64,000 nt of DNA from Ifrita kowaldi (GCA_013398055.1 VZRS01010750.1:1-64000), one strand, 5' to 3'. Counted from the first letter of the stretch, positions 47,260 through 60,115 are shown. A program made the numbers and translations. Notes: generated by a model from the sequence alone, not told the origin.

Positions 47260-47460
47260 GAGGTGAAATGTTGCATTTCCTGCAATAACAACGATGACTA
47301 ATTTGCGATTGTATGGCGTCTCCTAACAGCTGTGATATATGTTGCTTTGAATTCATTTAGCTGTAACAATATTTGTTAATTTTTTTGCTTCAGATGCCTG
47401 TTGTTGATATTTGCTAAATAAAGCCAAGGAAAAGAAAACGCCAGCATTTTGAAACGTAAA
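47260..47460. promoter_or_regulatory. Candidate conserved non-coding element
   Basis: Complex, non-repetitive sequence with retained CpGs (AACAACGATG, TTGCGATTG, ATGGCGTC, AAACGCC), a CAGCTG E-box, and TAATTTG/ATTTAGCTG motifs. The frames are closed. Regulatory function is inference. Confidence 0.25.
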
Positions 47461-48059
47461 GCAATCTGTAAAATTAAAAAAGCTTCCGTACCCCCCCTTC
47501 CCCAAATGCATACCATATGCCAAAGCTACTCCTTAACTACGAGCGACTGTTGTTACTGTAGTAATCAGTCTGTGTCAGAGCAATTACTGCGAGCCATCCA
47601 TCCCTCCTGGCTGTTCTGCAGAGGCTGCCTCACACTGAGAGAGCAGCGTGGCCCTGGTGTGGCCTGACCTGCTTGCTCTGGCCACCTCTCTGGTGGGGAC
47701 AGGGCAGGGCTGGGGGTCAGGGTGGCTGTGGAGCAGCCTGGGCACAAGGAGCCATGCTGCTGTTGGCTTCACTGGAGACATGAGTGCTAGCAGTGCTCAG
47801 ACCCCCGCGTGCAACTGGTGCTGGGTACTGAGGAGGAAAATAAAATGCCAGTAACACCTATAAAAATGTACATCTGCCAGAAATTATCAGATGCTGGGGA
47901 ACCCCATAATGCTGAATACCTGCTTTCAAATCCTGTCCTTTAGCAGGCATCTTTACTTGAAAACAGTTTGCTCTTGTTTCTGCCTGTAAGAACATGCTTA
48001 TGCAATAGGAAAAAAAGAGGTCCCCAAGCCTGCATCATTTTCTCTAACAGTCCTGCGAT

Positions 48060-48290
48060 CTTTTATTTTTCTCTACTCACAGAGAGATTTTCAAACACTT
48101 GCTCACGTTTCATTTTATTAACAAATAAGCCCTGTTAGAGGGGAAAGCCGTACAGAATCAATTGGTAATTGAAAGGAGATGTACACATTGATTTGTACAT
48201 CAATGATATACTGCACTGATTGTTGCATACTTTATAATGTTTACCGATTAGAGTTGGTATACATTCAATGTTCCTTTCTTACTTTTTATT
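48060..48290. promoter_or_regulatory. Candidate conserved element with palindrome
   Basis: It contains CATTGAT-TTGTAC-ATCAATG (48186-48205, perfect 7-bp arms), AATCAATTGGTAATTG and several ATTGAT/ATCAAT cores of the kind bound by homeodomain and PBX/HNF1-type factors. CpGs are kept at GCTCACG, AAGCCGTAC and TACCGATT. Regulatory function is inference. Confidence 0.3.
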
Positions 48291-49009
48291 ATTATAGCAA
48301 ATTATCTTTTAGCATAGAAGGAAACACATGATGTATTATGGAGCCACAAAAGCAGCTCACAGACATTTGCAGAGAAAAGAGCACAGAGCTTATACAGAAG
48401 AGAGCAAGTCTGAAACTTCAGATCTTTGAGGCTTTTCTGTGACAAGAAAACAAAAAAACCCCAAACCCAGAAAGTAGGAATAAAGCATTCAGAAACTATA
48501 ATGTTATTTTTGAATTCTCAGCAAGGGTTTTCTGCTCTGTTAATTACTTTTACAATACCTGGTGAGACGGCACCATGACTGGAGTGCTTAAGATACTGCA
48601 GTTGAAATAATAAATAATCATCTGACATTTCTTAAAAGGCTTGCTTCTTTCTGAGTGGTGTTGTCTTTTATCAGCCTGTCTCATGCCTTTATCACGTTTG
48701 TTCTCATTCAGATCAGTGAAGGCTTTCATTTCCTCAACAGTCCCCAAAGCCAGGATTTGTAGCCTGTATTCAGATTCATTTAAAATCAATGCAGTACAAA
48801 ATAATTAGAGAGACAAAAAAGGTGTTGCAGGTTCTTCCGTTTCCTTAGATCTTTTGACCATAAAATGATGACTGTTTTTGTCAGAGCAGCATTTTAAAAT
48901 AGATAGTGAGTGCATGTGTTACCTTGCATACATCCTAGCTGTACTGTATTTGCAGAATTCTGAACTTTAACACAAAGAAATGCATGTTTTTTTCTCAGCA
49001 ACAGAAGCA

Positions 49010-49110
49010 TCAATAAAAAAAGCCAATTAGAAGAGATGAATTTTTATTACATGCTGATGATTAAATCTACATTAATCATAAACATCCGCAGGCCACCAAC
49101 AGGGCTTGTT
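49010..49110. promoter_or_regulatory. Candidate homeodomain-motif cluster
   Basis: GCCAATTAGAAG, TTTTTATTAC, GATGATTAAATC and CATTAATCATAAAC follow one another within 90 bp. There is no repeat similarity and no open frame. Confidence 0.25.
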
Positions 49111-52100
49111 TAATCATTTTCAACCATTTGTGTCTCTCTCCAGCTTCCATTCTGTTGGATTTTTCTACATTACTTCCATATTTGGTATTGGGATGTTAGA
49201 AAGTGCAAGTATACTCCTGGGTAATCAGGATTTCAGGCAATATGATTCAAAAAACGTTCACAAAAGAAATCTCCTGGAGGGTTTCTAAACCCATGATTTG
49301 ATGGGCTATGCAGTTACGTGACATTGTTTGTGGGGCTGTTGTGTCAAATAGGGCACTCGCTGCATGCATGGGGGTTCTTTCAAGTATTAGATAACTTTGA
49401 ATTGGGTATAGAGACAACTGTATAATTGATATAGATATAAAAGATATAATGGAGAATAAAAGGTCAAGAAAGCCTCAAGTGCAATGACCTGGACAATGAC
49501 TCTACTATCAACAGGAGAATTTTAAATGAAATGTGTTTTGAGCCCCAACCTAGGAAAAAAAAAGGATATAGCATGTTGTCTCATTGCTAGGAGCAAGTAA
49601 ATAATGCTGCAGAAAAGTTCAGACCTAATTGGAAGTTGGAATAATTATAGACGATGATAAGCCAGCCACCAGAGAAATGCAATATTCAAGATGTGTGGTA
49701 ACAAAAACATTGATTAACATAAGTCAGGACGAGAACGAATACAGCTTAGAAATACAGCATATAATTTATGACCATGGGAAAAAAATCAATATCAACAATA
49801 GATACGAAGAGAAAGAAAAAAAGTATTTAGAGTTCCCCTCTCTAAGTTTTTTTTTATTTCACAGTGGTTTTGTAAAGAGCATTTAGTAAACAATTTTTCT
49901 TTGAAGTATGAATTACATTGAACTGAATGCAGCCTCCCCCTATACCCTTCCTGAACACTCACAGAAATTTCACAACAGTTTTTGGTGGGATACTGATAAG
50001 TTTTTCCACGTGAAATCATATTCCAAGTTGCCTGGTGCTGATTTTTTTTTTTTTCTTCTTATAAGCAGACTTTTCTTTCATGAAAAAATGGGAGGTGGGG
50101 AGGAGGTAAGCAGAAGCCATTTTAGCTTTCCCTTAGATAAATTAAGCCAGCAAAGATGCTCTTGGGAGATTTCCGAGAGGAAAAAATAACAGTTTCTGAG
50201 CTCTTATTCTTTAGCTATTTTTTATTCCCAACAGCTTGACAAAAGGCGTATCTATGTTTTACAGTTTCATGGAATTGTGTATGTCTTCCTTGCTTTGGAG
50301 GGGTTTGGAGACTGCAGAGCCTGTGAGGATACCCGGATGGTCTAGTCTGGCCTGGGGCTGCACTCTGTCCCACAACAGGACCCTGCCTGGCGAGCTGCAC
50401 ATCCTTAGGATGACTGGGGAACAACCAGGCGGCAGCTACGCCATCCCATCACCTGGATCTGCATTCCTACTGTGTTTCCCTAAAGAATGAAAAGGAGATT
50501 GGAAGGAGCAACAGCTCCTTAGCCAAAAAATCATAATGTCTCTGGATAGACAAGGTGATTCTCTGAACACTGTAGGATTTTACAGAAGTGAATGTCTGTG
50601 TAATAGGATATTTGTTTCTCTGGGAACGTGGGTTAGACTTCAACACAAAGAATCAGGTATATAGTGGTTTTGAGTGAGCTGATGTGGTCACACCACCAGG
50701 AATCTCTCCTTATGTCTCCCAGATGCAAAACAAACTTCCAGTGTGCAGATTTGTAGTGGCAGAGGAGGTGTTCTCTGTTCTAATTTTAAAATGCCACCCT
50801 CATCAGCATATACTCCATCAGCAGAATATGCTAGGATGAAATCAGTCAGCAGGAAACTATGGGCTCATATTGCTTAAGCTGGCAGTTCAGCAAAGTTCTG
50901 TGCTCCAGACTGGTCATCTCTGAATTTCCCAAGTACCTCTGTGCACGTATATCATCAAAATATTAACTGAAAACACTGTTAAAGGCAACATGGCTCATTG
51001 ACCACATACCATGGCATTGCTGTCAAACAGTTATTTGTGGACCGTGCTTTGAGAGCCACTCAGTGAACCTGTCTAAAATGAAGTGTGGAAAACACTATGA
51101 GAAACAAAGCCAAGGAAATAATATATTGGCAAGGAAATGGAATCCAGCCTGATCTTTTTCTGTCTCAAAATTGCAGAGATATATGATAGCTCTATCAATT
51201 GCAATGCCAGTCTAAGTCAGAATGTATGGTCAAGCACAAAGAAATAATTAGGGAACTGTCACAGCAGGCAAGAAGAAGGTATAAGGAATAGTAAATGAAG
51301 CTAAGCTGAGATAGATTTAAAATGTCGAGAGCCATGAGAAAAGTGAAAGATGAAAGGTAGCAGCCAGTCCAACAACATGAATATGATGTAAAGCAGAACA
51401 GCTTTTAGTTAAGGTAGATCTCAGTTTCTTAACATTCTGTGAGGAAAGATTTGCAAAAGAATGGAGCAATGTGTGAAAATAAGTAACAGAAGGAGCAGAA
51501 GGAAGACAATATGGTAACACATGGTTACAGTTCCAAGACTTGAGAATAAATTTCTTGTACTATATCCCTTTATGTTAAAATGCATTCTGTTTATTCTGGC
51601 TCAGTGGCTCAGCTGGTATCATAGTGTAACACCCCACCACATGGTAGACCCGAGCTCAGGAGCGAGCTTGGGCCAACAGAGCTTGGGACTGTCACAGAGG
51701 TGATGCTGTTATCTTCAGCATTGGATAATGCTGCCCAGGGAAGGGATAGAGCTATGCATTTCTCCGAGAACAGCAAGAATAAAGGAAAACAATAAGCAAA
51801 ATAGGAGAAAATGCATCCCACATGAATAAATAGACAAAAATATAGACTTCATATAAGTTGTGCTTTCTTAAGGAAGTGAGAACATCTTTTCTTGTAGTTT
51901 TCTGCAGGACTGATACAAGATGCTTGCTTCTGTACTGCAAATATTACTCTTCAAAATACATTTTGTTTGCTTCCCAAATATTTATTGCATTAGCATGGCT
52001 ATAGGAAGTGAGATGAGCAGCAAAGTTTTAGAGCTAGAATGATAGTTATAAGAAAACAAATGCTGGAAATAGAGATCTTATAGATCCCTTTCTAACCTAC

Positions 52101-52372
52101 ACATGATGAAATTACACATGATTATCAGGAGTGCATTCTCTGATGGAGCTTCCTTGCCATAGAAGTTTTAACAGAAGTTGGAAGGAAGCATAAAAGATAA
52201 ATTGACTCGTTTCAGGCGTCCTGGCATTTGTTTGCAGAAATCACACTTGAAACATTTACTATTTTATGGAGTCAGAAAGTGGGATTTATCTAACCTCAGT
52301 GATCTATTGATTTATCAGTTACTTATTTTAGATACTGACTACAGAATGAAGCCTCTCTCTCTCTCCTTTCAG

Positions 52373-52428
52373 ACGGAAAAGCCGACGAAATTACAACAGA
52401 TATGTGATTTCCTGGTGATTATTCTCAG
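52373..52428 (+). other. Best exon candidate in the window (56 nt)
   Basis: Upstream, TACTGAC (52333-52339) matches the branch-point consensus 34 nt before the acceptor. A tract of CT repeats (52353-52370) leads to CAG at 52370-52372. The exon ends CTCAG|GTGAGA, a strong donor with GT at 52429-52430. The exon keeps two CpGs and is purine/AC-rich, as exons with splice enhancers tend to be. One frame is open through it (18 codons, starting Thr-Glu-Lys-Pro) and continues upstream to 52178. The other two frames close. At 56 nt it would shift phase. I do not recognise a host gene, so it could be a coding exon, a UTR exon, a lncRNA exon or a decoy. Confidence 0.35.
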
Positions 52429-52430
52429 GT

Positions 52431-55400
52431 GAGATGAAGCCTTCCCCTGGAAAACTGAATGGAGCACTTCTTAACTCCGTGTATTTGATGCCACCTGCCT
52501 TCATATCTCTCAAGTATACCAAATATTGTAGTCAGAGAGAAAGCAAACTGATTTATTCTGGCTCTCTCAATATCAATGACACATTGATAATGAAGAACAA
52601 GTGGTTTCCCTCTATAAAATTCATTCCTAAGTCTGTACTGTAGCACTTCAACCTGATGAATATTTTGCAACAAATCTCACTTGGACAGAACGGTTCTGAA
52701 TGGTAAATTGCTCTCTTAAAATCAGTTCAGTACCTCGCACATTGGTCAATGGCTTTTGATTTGTTCTATGCGTGGTTTGGACACAGTGTTCACACATACA
52801 AATATACATTATTCAAAAATACTTCTTTTCACAGCGGTGAGATCACAGGAATAATACTTTTGAAGAAATAATAATGCAAAACATTGCCTTTTGAAAGCAA
52901 ACTTTAACTATTTCAGAAATTGCTCCTTCCTCCCCCCACAAACTTAAAAATACCAAGCAGGTATCTGTGAGTTATTCCTGAAGACAGTCTCTGTAAAACA
53001 TATTTAAATAAAAAAAGCAAATACAAGGTCATAAGAAAAAAAAAAACTGAGAACAAAGCTATAATTAAAAACTATTTAAATTCTACACACAATTAAGTTT
53101 GATCTGAACAGCGAAATAGGTACCTTTAGCCTGACAAAGATGGGTACATTTGCTTTGCCAGATCTAGGACAATGCATCTTTAAGATACTGTGCCATTTCT
53201 TTTAAGCATTACTTCAAAAAATGTGGGAGGAGGGAGCATCTAAAGCAAAATTGCAAATGCAACTTTTGATTGTTATGATTTATTTTTAATTATCCTTTTC
53301 TCCTTTTGTCTTAATTGGACAGAGCCAGTCTAAACTTGTTCTGTGCAATTAAGAGCAGTTACATGCATAGAAAATTGAGACCTATTTTAAATCTCATTTG
53401 GACTGACTCATAGTTCAGCTTGCTACAGGAAAATTAGAGCAAGAAAATATATTTAAAAATCTAATGAGCTTTAGTAAAAATCTTCTCCACAAAATGATGT
53501 GCTGGGAAGTTTTACACATTCACTTCAAATCATATCAGACAGTGGATCAGGGGAAAAGCATTTTGCTCTTACTATGCTTCCACAGGAGACATCTAGGAGC
53601 ATGTTATCGAATTCTCTTAAAAATCCGTTCTGAAGTTTGAGCTATTTATTTCCAAGGCAACTAAACAAATATTTTCCAAATAACTCATACATGCGGCTCA
53701 GATGGGGGCTAATTCTGTACTTGGTAATTTCCTACCTCTTGCAAACACAATTGGCACCCAGTGTACACAGCAATGCACTTTCCAATAGTTAAGGTAACAA
53801 AAACGCTGTAAGGTGAAGGCAGTGCTAAAGCACCTGCATAATGCCCATTAGTGTTAATAGGGGCTTGGGAGAACATATCCAATACCTCCATAAAAGGCCT
53901 CATGCAGCTTGGAATAAATGTGCAAAACAATAATAAATTAGTGAACCAGTATGAGAATAATCGTTTGAAATGAACCCAAATCCAAATATTGGAAATTTCT
54001 GGGGTTTCATGTTACACATGAGCCTCATTTCTTAGATCCTTTGGCTAAGATGCTTGGGAGGGGGGAAAAGTGCCTGAGAAATCCTGTCTTCTCTCCTTCT
54101 TGCTTGATTGCAGCTGGTAGTTCAGGGCATGGAGGAAGCTGCATGCATGAGGATCCATCATTGTGCCTGCTTGGAATAAATTACGTCTTCTTGCTCTCCT
54201 GACCACTGTCTGCTCCTCCTTCCCTGCTTCAGATGCTGCATAAACCAGTGTAAACCAAACGAAACTGCTCAGAGCCATGTGAGTGCTTGAAGGATGAACC
54301 AAATGCTTTGTGAGAAAGTCCCTTTGTTAACAGTTCCTACATATCCTTTCCAGAGACTTCAAAAAACTTGAATACAGTTATTTTGTTTTTTGGACATTAT
54401 TTTTTAATTGATGACCATCCTTGCATCCCGTATTCCGCAGTGAGAAGCAGCAGTAGGAACACATAGAAAATTAAGATTTACCATTTGTCCATTAAAAAAA
54501 GAAAAGAAAATTTCAAACCCCAAGACTCTTAAAAAGAAACTTGAGTCTACTTGATAAAATGTTAGTTCGTTGTAAGTACTTTCTCATTTCTGAACTCTCC
54601 TTTGCTTTATGGCCTTTTTTGTCAAAGTCCCATGACAAGGTTCCGTTGATAGAACAACCTTGTTCATAAAGTGTGAATTTCCATCAAGTCAGATGAAATG
54701 TGGACTTGAACAATGGAGAGTTGGCTTCTCTCCAGTCCTAAATATAGCTGTGTGAGAACTCTGTGAAACCTGCCAAGCAGTTGACTCCACTCTTAAAGAA
54801 AAGAAAGGCTTGAAATACTTAGGGTCCTTCAGTTTGCCTCATTCATTTCATGTTCCTCCCACAGCTATGAAGGTTCCTGTGACTGGTAACACCCTGACTC
54901 TGTGCAGTTTACAGCCATTTTTTCACTTTGCAGTGCTGCGGATATCTTCGGGGTGTCTTCCCTTCTTAAACAGGGGCTTCATTTTGCCCTGAGAGTTGCA
55001 TTGGCACTGGAATGAAATTTCAAGTGAGTGGTAAAATAGAAGGTAGGAATTGCTGCTAGAGCTTCGTGATGTTGAAGTCCCCTGGGACAGCACAGTGGCT
55101 GGTAACCAGCCTCCAGTAAGGAATGTCAGAGCCCCAGATGGGGAGGTCCAAAATAGCTGAGGTGTCAGCAGTGTCCAGGGAGCCATCGGGCTGCAGCGAC
55201 CAGGCTGAGCTCCTCACCTGGGTTTGGCTCACCAGGCACCTATGGCTGGATCTCTGAGAAAGACTGTTGAGATTAAAGGGGCCTCCAAATGGTCACCAAT
55301 GGTCTTGGGTGGCCAAAGGACTGTTAATGTCACTTCTGTGGATGATACCAGAAGTACCTTGGCAATGGCAGATAGCCCCAAATACAGGGCAGGGCTGTGA

Positions 55401-56229
55401 TTTGCCCCAGTTAAGTGAAGTCTGAGTGTGCAGAGTCAAGACATGGTGAGTTGTCCATGCTTGACCTCTGCCAGAGAACATGGCAGTCAATCATTAACGC
55501 GTTTTGAACCTCCTGCCAAATATCTTTCTTCAGCTTTCAGCTTCTCTGTCTTTTCCTCAAGATTGGTAGAGATTTAATAAAGAATTCCTGGTGCTATATT
55601 TGTTCTTCCTTTTAACCCGTTCAATGCCTTTTAGCATTTTTTTAGTTTGGGCTGTCCTCTGCCCTCCCTTTGGAGAGTTTCCTGTAAAGACAGTGTGATG
55701 CAAACATGGTCTTCCTGCTAACAGAGGTTCCACGCTACCCACAAGCTTGGGATTTAAATTTTGGGCCAAGATTTCAGTAGAGCTCTCCTTCTAGTTTGTG
55801 AGAGAATTACAGCACATGCAGAAATGTACAGAAGTTGGCTCCTGCAGACAGATTAATAATAAAAGAAAAACATTGTGGCTATTGAACATTTTAAAGGCCC
55901 TTATGAAAAAATAGCTTATGAATAGCTTTCAAAGTGTTATTCAGACAGCTGGTTACGCATTTCTTGGGACCAGTGATGGATTATACAGGATAAGAAAATG
56001 AGAGCTGCAAGAGGTGAGGGGCTGCAGCTTCTGGAGCTGTCCTCTTGGCTCTGGCAGAGAGGACCATGAGTGTCCCCAGCAGCCTGCCACTGCCATCCTG
56101 CTGCCACCCCACATGGGGTCCGTGCAGCCATTGCATATTTATGTCTCACGTCTAAGAGTGCCAAGAAAGATAAGGAAGGAAAGGAAAACAGAGAGAGCAA
56201 AGAGAAAAAGAGATACAGCTCCAGTTCTC
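52431..56229. other. Non-coding DNA, mostly single-copy
   Basis: 53260-53420 reads like a conserved element (TTGCAAATGCAAC, TTAATTGGACAG). A small hairpin lies at 54632-54667. 55040-55480 is G+C-richer, with no recognised family. The short ORFs are unrecognised. Confidence 0.5.
54632..54667. repeat. Short hairpin (8-bp perfect core)
   Basis: ACAAGGTT (54635-54642) pairs with AACCTTGT (54656-54663). With one bulged T, the flanking ATG and CAT extend the stem. The loop is 13 nt. Confidence 0.8.
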
Positions 56230-56279
56230 CTTAGGCTCCAGGACATATCAGTGTCTTAGGCTCCAGGATATATCAGTGT
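56230..56279. repeat. Tandem duplication, 25-bp unit, two copies
   Basis: Units at 56230-56254 and 56255-56279, each starting CTTAGGCTCCAGGA, differ by one C/T change. It is a recent local duplication. Confidence 0.95.
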
Positions 56280-56789
56280 CCGTGCCGAAGAATTCATTCT
56301 TATGTACTACTTACAGAGGGAAAGCACATTTTGGTGTACTTGTTGTAAAAGGGAACATTTCTGATGTGGAACTCAGATTCTCAATGTGAAAAAAAGACAT
56401 TTTGCTTTGAAACTAAGTACATTTCTTCTCAATTAATTTTAATTCTTCATTTAGATTCCAGCCTTAATTCTTGGGCTTGACCAGGTTGCTTCAAACCTGG
56501 GAGATTAATACACAAAAAGGCTCCAGTTTGAAGTCAAGAAATAGACAATAGCACAATGTTGACATTGCCAGGGATTTTACTTACGGCTGATACTGAATGC
56601 AACCTCTGGATCTTAATGGTTAAAGGGTTAATTGAGCTATTATCATAGTAAGTCTCTAAAATTTTAGGAACAGAGGAATTTAGGACTGGATAACTGAATA
56701 GGCAATTCTGCCAAACTTGCATAAACTGAATAACTGCATCTTAAAATTTATCTGTGTTTTTCTGATCTTATTTCCCATGAAAAGCTGTT
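56280..56789. other. A+T-rich non-coding DNA
   Basis: No gene or repeat recognised. It may include the degraded 3' end of the old LINE that follows. Confidence 0.5.
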
Positions 56790-57480
56790 CTAGAAGCTCA
56801 TTGGTTTTATGGTTTGGATTTTTCCTATTTGCAGTCTAAATTTATCCTTGGCCTAACACTGTCCTTTCTTTAAATAGTTCTTATCGCTGCCTGATATTTA
56901 TTCCATAGTAAATAGCACTCACATATCCTTTCAGGCTGTGCTTTGATAGGATGACAAACAAAATATTTTAATTTATCTTCTTTGAGATAGGCTTTTCTTT
57001 CTCCCCACTACCCCCATAACAATTTTCTGAAGCAGTTCCAGCCAGAATACATCAGTCTTGCATATGGATGGCCACTATGGGTGTGCTGTATTTCAGATGA
57101 GGTCTTGCTGGTGCCTTGCTCAAGGGCACAAATACTTTCCTATTGCCAGTTGAAATACTTCACCTGACACATACAGGATCTCATTTGCCTTTTTCCCTAA
57201 CTGCAGCATCTTTCTGGCTCGTAAAGGCAGTTCATCTTATTCATCCCTGTTTGTTTCAACTGATGAACTCAAGATTGGAGCAGGAGAACTTATTAGTCTG
57301 GGATTGCATAACCTTACAGTGAAATTAAAAATGAACCCTTTCATCTGTTTATTTTTAACTTCTTGCTTCTTTGTGAAATTACATGATTTTCTTCTTCAGA
57401 CGGATATCCCTGGTGCAGTGCTGTCTACAAAATCATCTCGAGATGATACTGACCCAAATGTTGCTAAATTTTGGAGAGGC
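56790..57480 (-). mobile_element. Ancient CR1/L3-like LINE, minus orientation
   Basis: The plus strand reads through landmarks that, in this order, mark the reverse complement of an old CR1-clade LINE widespread in turtles, crocodiles and birds. They are 'gtctaaatttatccttggcc', 'tgtcctttctttaaatagttctt', 'ttcagatgaggtcttgctggtgcctt', 'ttgaaatacttcacctgacacatacaggatct', 'ttcaactgatgaactcaagattgga' and a last 'cttcagacggatatccctgg'. It corresponds to the C-terminal part of ORF2. The copy is heavily mutated and frames are lost. Borders are approximate and the subfamily name is uncertain. Confidence 0.65.
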
Positions 57481-60041
57481 CATTTCTAGGCAAAGTCCAG
57501 TTGAGCTCTTTCTGTCAAAATTTCATGTTGTCTCAGTGGTGATCTGAGCAAGAACAATCAATGAGCAAGAACTCCTTAAATTTTCTCATCAATTTGGTTA
57601 ACCAGACAGCATTTTTTGTATAGAATGTGAGTTAGTATGGGCAGAAATCAAATCTTTTATTATGTGATTTTGCTGCACATCACAAGGCAGTGCTCTGATC
57701 CATTGTTGGGACTTCTGGAATCACAGAAAATACCTTGTAGAACCCAAATGAGAGTGTGAAAGTTTTTGAAGATAAGAGTAAAATCCCAATACAGATTTGA
57801 ATTTTGAACATTAATCAGTATTAAAGCAAGTCAGACATCTTTAGCCAATTTGAACTTAAAATATACTAAATTTAAACACTATTTATGAAGCAGGGATTGG
57901 ATCTGGGACAGTATCCAGTATTGAGCATCTTCTGGTTTTGAGGAAGTACTTGGCTTACTAAGAGATGCTTTCTGCAATGGAGGTGCCTTCCCTGAAATGA
58001 GAAGTGAATTGCATCTGGAGCTGGTCAAGAATAGGAGTGCTGGTTTCACCCAAGATCCCAAATGCCAATGCCTTTGTTCTGAAAAGTGGGATTAATTTTT
58101 TAAAAACACTAACTGTAAATTTTTAAAGGCACTGAAGAATGTTATCAGAGTGGATTTCTTGTCTCCATTTCTTTGAGAAATTCAGATCTGTTTAATTATT
58201 AAATTTTTTTAGTAAATTCTTAAATTTTCAGTATCTTAACTTGATTTTCTGTGGCTCTTGAATCCTGAAGCTGATTGCACATGTGCTCTACAAGACAGCA
58301 ACTGTGGAAATTTTGAGATATCCTGAGCACTCAAGCATCTCAGTGGTACCGTGCTATAATGAACCTGTTTGAAGTACAGACTTTCTCCCCTATGAATACA
58401 AAGCCAGCCTCAAATTCTGATTTCTGAATACAAAAAATACCACCAGCAGCGAACTGTGCTCTCTGTTTGCAAGGGATTTCTTAAAATAATTCTGATAAAG
58501 CAGGGGTTTTTTTTCCTTCAGGTTAAGCATATTCCCAGTACTTACTTTAATGAAAGATGGAAGACATCAGTTTTAGGAACAAATGTCATTATTTTTCCTC
58601 CAAAAATTACTCCAGTCCAAACCCAAAGATATAATTATGTTGTACATGGGGCTTGTACCTCTGCCAAACAATATAGGCAATAGCAAAAGGTATTTCAACC
58701 TTACTTACACATCTATCATAGGAGATGAATATTTAACTGAGAGACAAGAAAGCTATTGTATTGCATCACTTAGGGGTAAAAAGACAAAGAATTTACTGTA
58801 AAGACAGCCAGCTGTAGCTGCAGAGGCTGACACAGAGTGTACAGTTGCACTGAAAACACTGTGGCAACGCTTTTAAATGATGGTTAATTGTTTTAGAGAT
58901 GTCGCAAACACACAAGGTGGAGCACAGGGTATAAATGAGCCTGTGCACAGTCAACTCTGGCTACTCTAAGAGCACGTGAATTTGGTACTGCACAAGGCAA
59001 AATGCTGAGGGATCAGCTAGTGGAGAAATCTGTTCTGTGTATTTGGGAACAATTGTTGTTTAAAAGAAAATCCAATAGCAGCGCCATACAGATGACTGGA
59101 AATTGCTCACAGCCCCTGGTCAGAGCTGGAGAAGGTTATAGGACAGGAAGATTTACCTCAGCATTTTGCACAGGTCCTTTCGCTCTTTGCTAGCACCAGT
59201 CCACCAAAGAACTACACTATTCAATGTTTTTGTTTTCAGCCAGGATGACAGGAACATATTTGCAGTTTACAGCAGGTGCCCAGCTAAGTCAACAAAGTGC
59301 AAGCTATGCAGTAAAAAATAATATATAAAAAAGGTCACTTTGCCTGGGTATGCCGCTCCAGCAAGTTTCAGTGCCTTTCAGGGGGAAGGTCTGAATCCAG
59401 TGACCGGAATGATACTTTGCTCACCACACCATCAGTAAAAGTGTTGTGTTGTCTCCTGTTTAATGCATGCAGAGACTTTTCAGATGCTTGTCAGCTCTTG
59501 TCCTGACAATCATTACTACACCTGTTTCTTTGAAAGAGAAAAAAATCAGGCTATTCATTCACAACCTCCAGGTGGTCACCTTTGTGCTTGTGGCAGAAAG
59601 TCATTCTTCCTGGCAGGCTTTTCCAAATCAGACCCCTAATGTCATGTCACTTTCCTGAAGGGTGTCACAACGCATGTCCACCTGGCCCTCCAGCAGTGAT
59701 GGGGACCTGACTCCATGCCCCCTCCAATGACTATGACTTCTATATCTTCCTACCGAGGAGGAAGGAGGTGGAATTACATATCCTGTAATTAACTGCGGAT
59801 GATACTGCACAAGAAAAACAGCAGTGGTTAAACTTGTGATTTAAACAAAAATGTAAATGCTACTCGCAGGTGCTCAGTGCATTAATTGTTCTTAATTGCC
59901 TATTTGCAGCCTTACCTGGGACCTCACCCACACCCTTTGCTGTGGCCTCTGGGTCTCTCCTCTTGTGTGCACTCGGGTACAGGGATCAAGGAGCTCATCC
60001 AATTAAAGACTAACTAGGGTGGGAGAAAGATTACTTCTCAG

Positions 60042-60115
60042 CTGAATGAATCTCCATTCTTTGCACACTGAAGACAGCGTAAGGAAAGAGGCTCAACTGT
60101 GCAGTCCCGGGAAAG
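60042..60115 (+). other. Exon-like segment (plus), non-coding if real
   Basis: A fair acceptor (ATTACTTCTCAG, ending 60041) precedes 74 nt that end AAG|GTAAGA, a near-consensus donor. All three frames contain stops, so it could only be an untranslated or lncRNA exon. Confidence 0.15.

Larger units (their letters stand above)
46990..52330. other. Single-copy non-coding DNA with motif-rich islands
   Basis: No known interspersed repeat or gene. Motif-dense segments at 47260-47460, 48060-48290 and 49010-49110 are listed separately. A G+C-richer patch at 47580-47840 carries overlapping short ORFs only. The acceptor-like sequence at 49136 (TCTCTCTCCAG) has no good donor. Confidence 0.5.

Noticed and set aside
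57304..57489. Acceptor-like CTTCTTCAG followed by 29 open codons (57400-57486)
   Set aside because: It lies inside the ancient minus-strand CR1/L3-like LINE and aligns with that element's text, so the splice and ORF appearance is best explained by the repeat.
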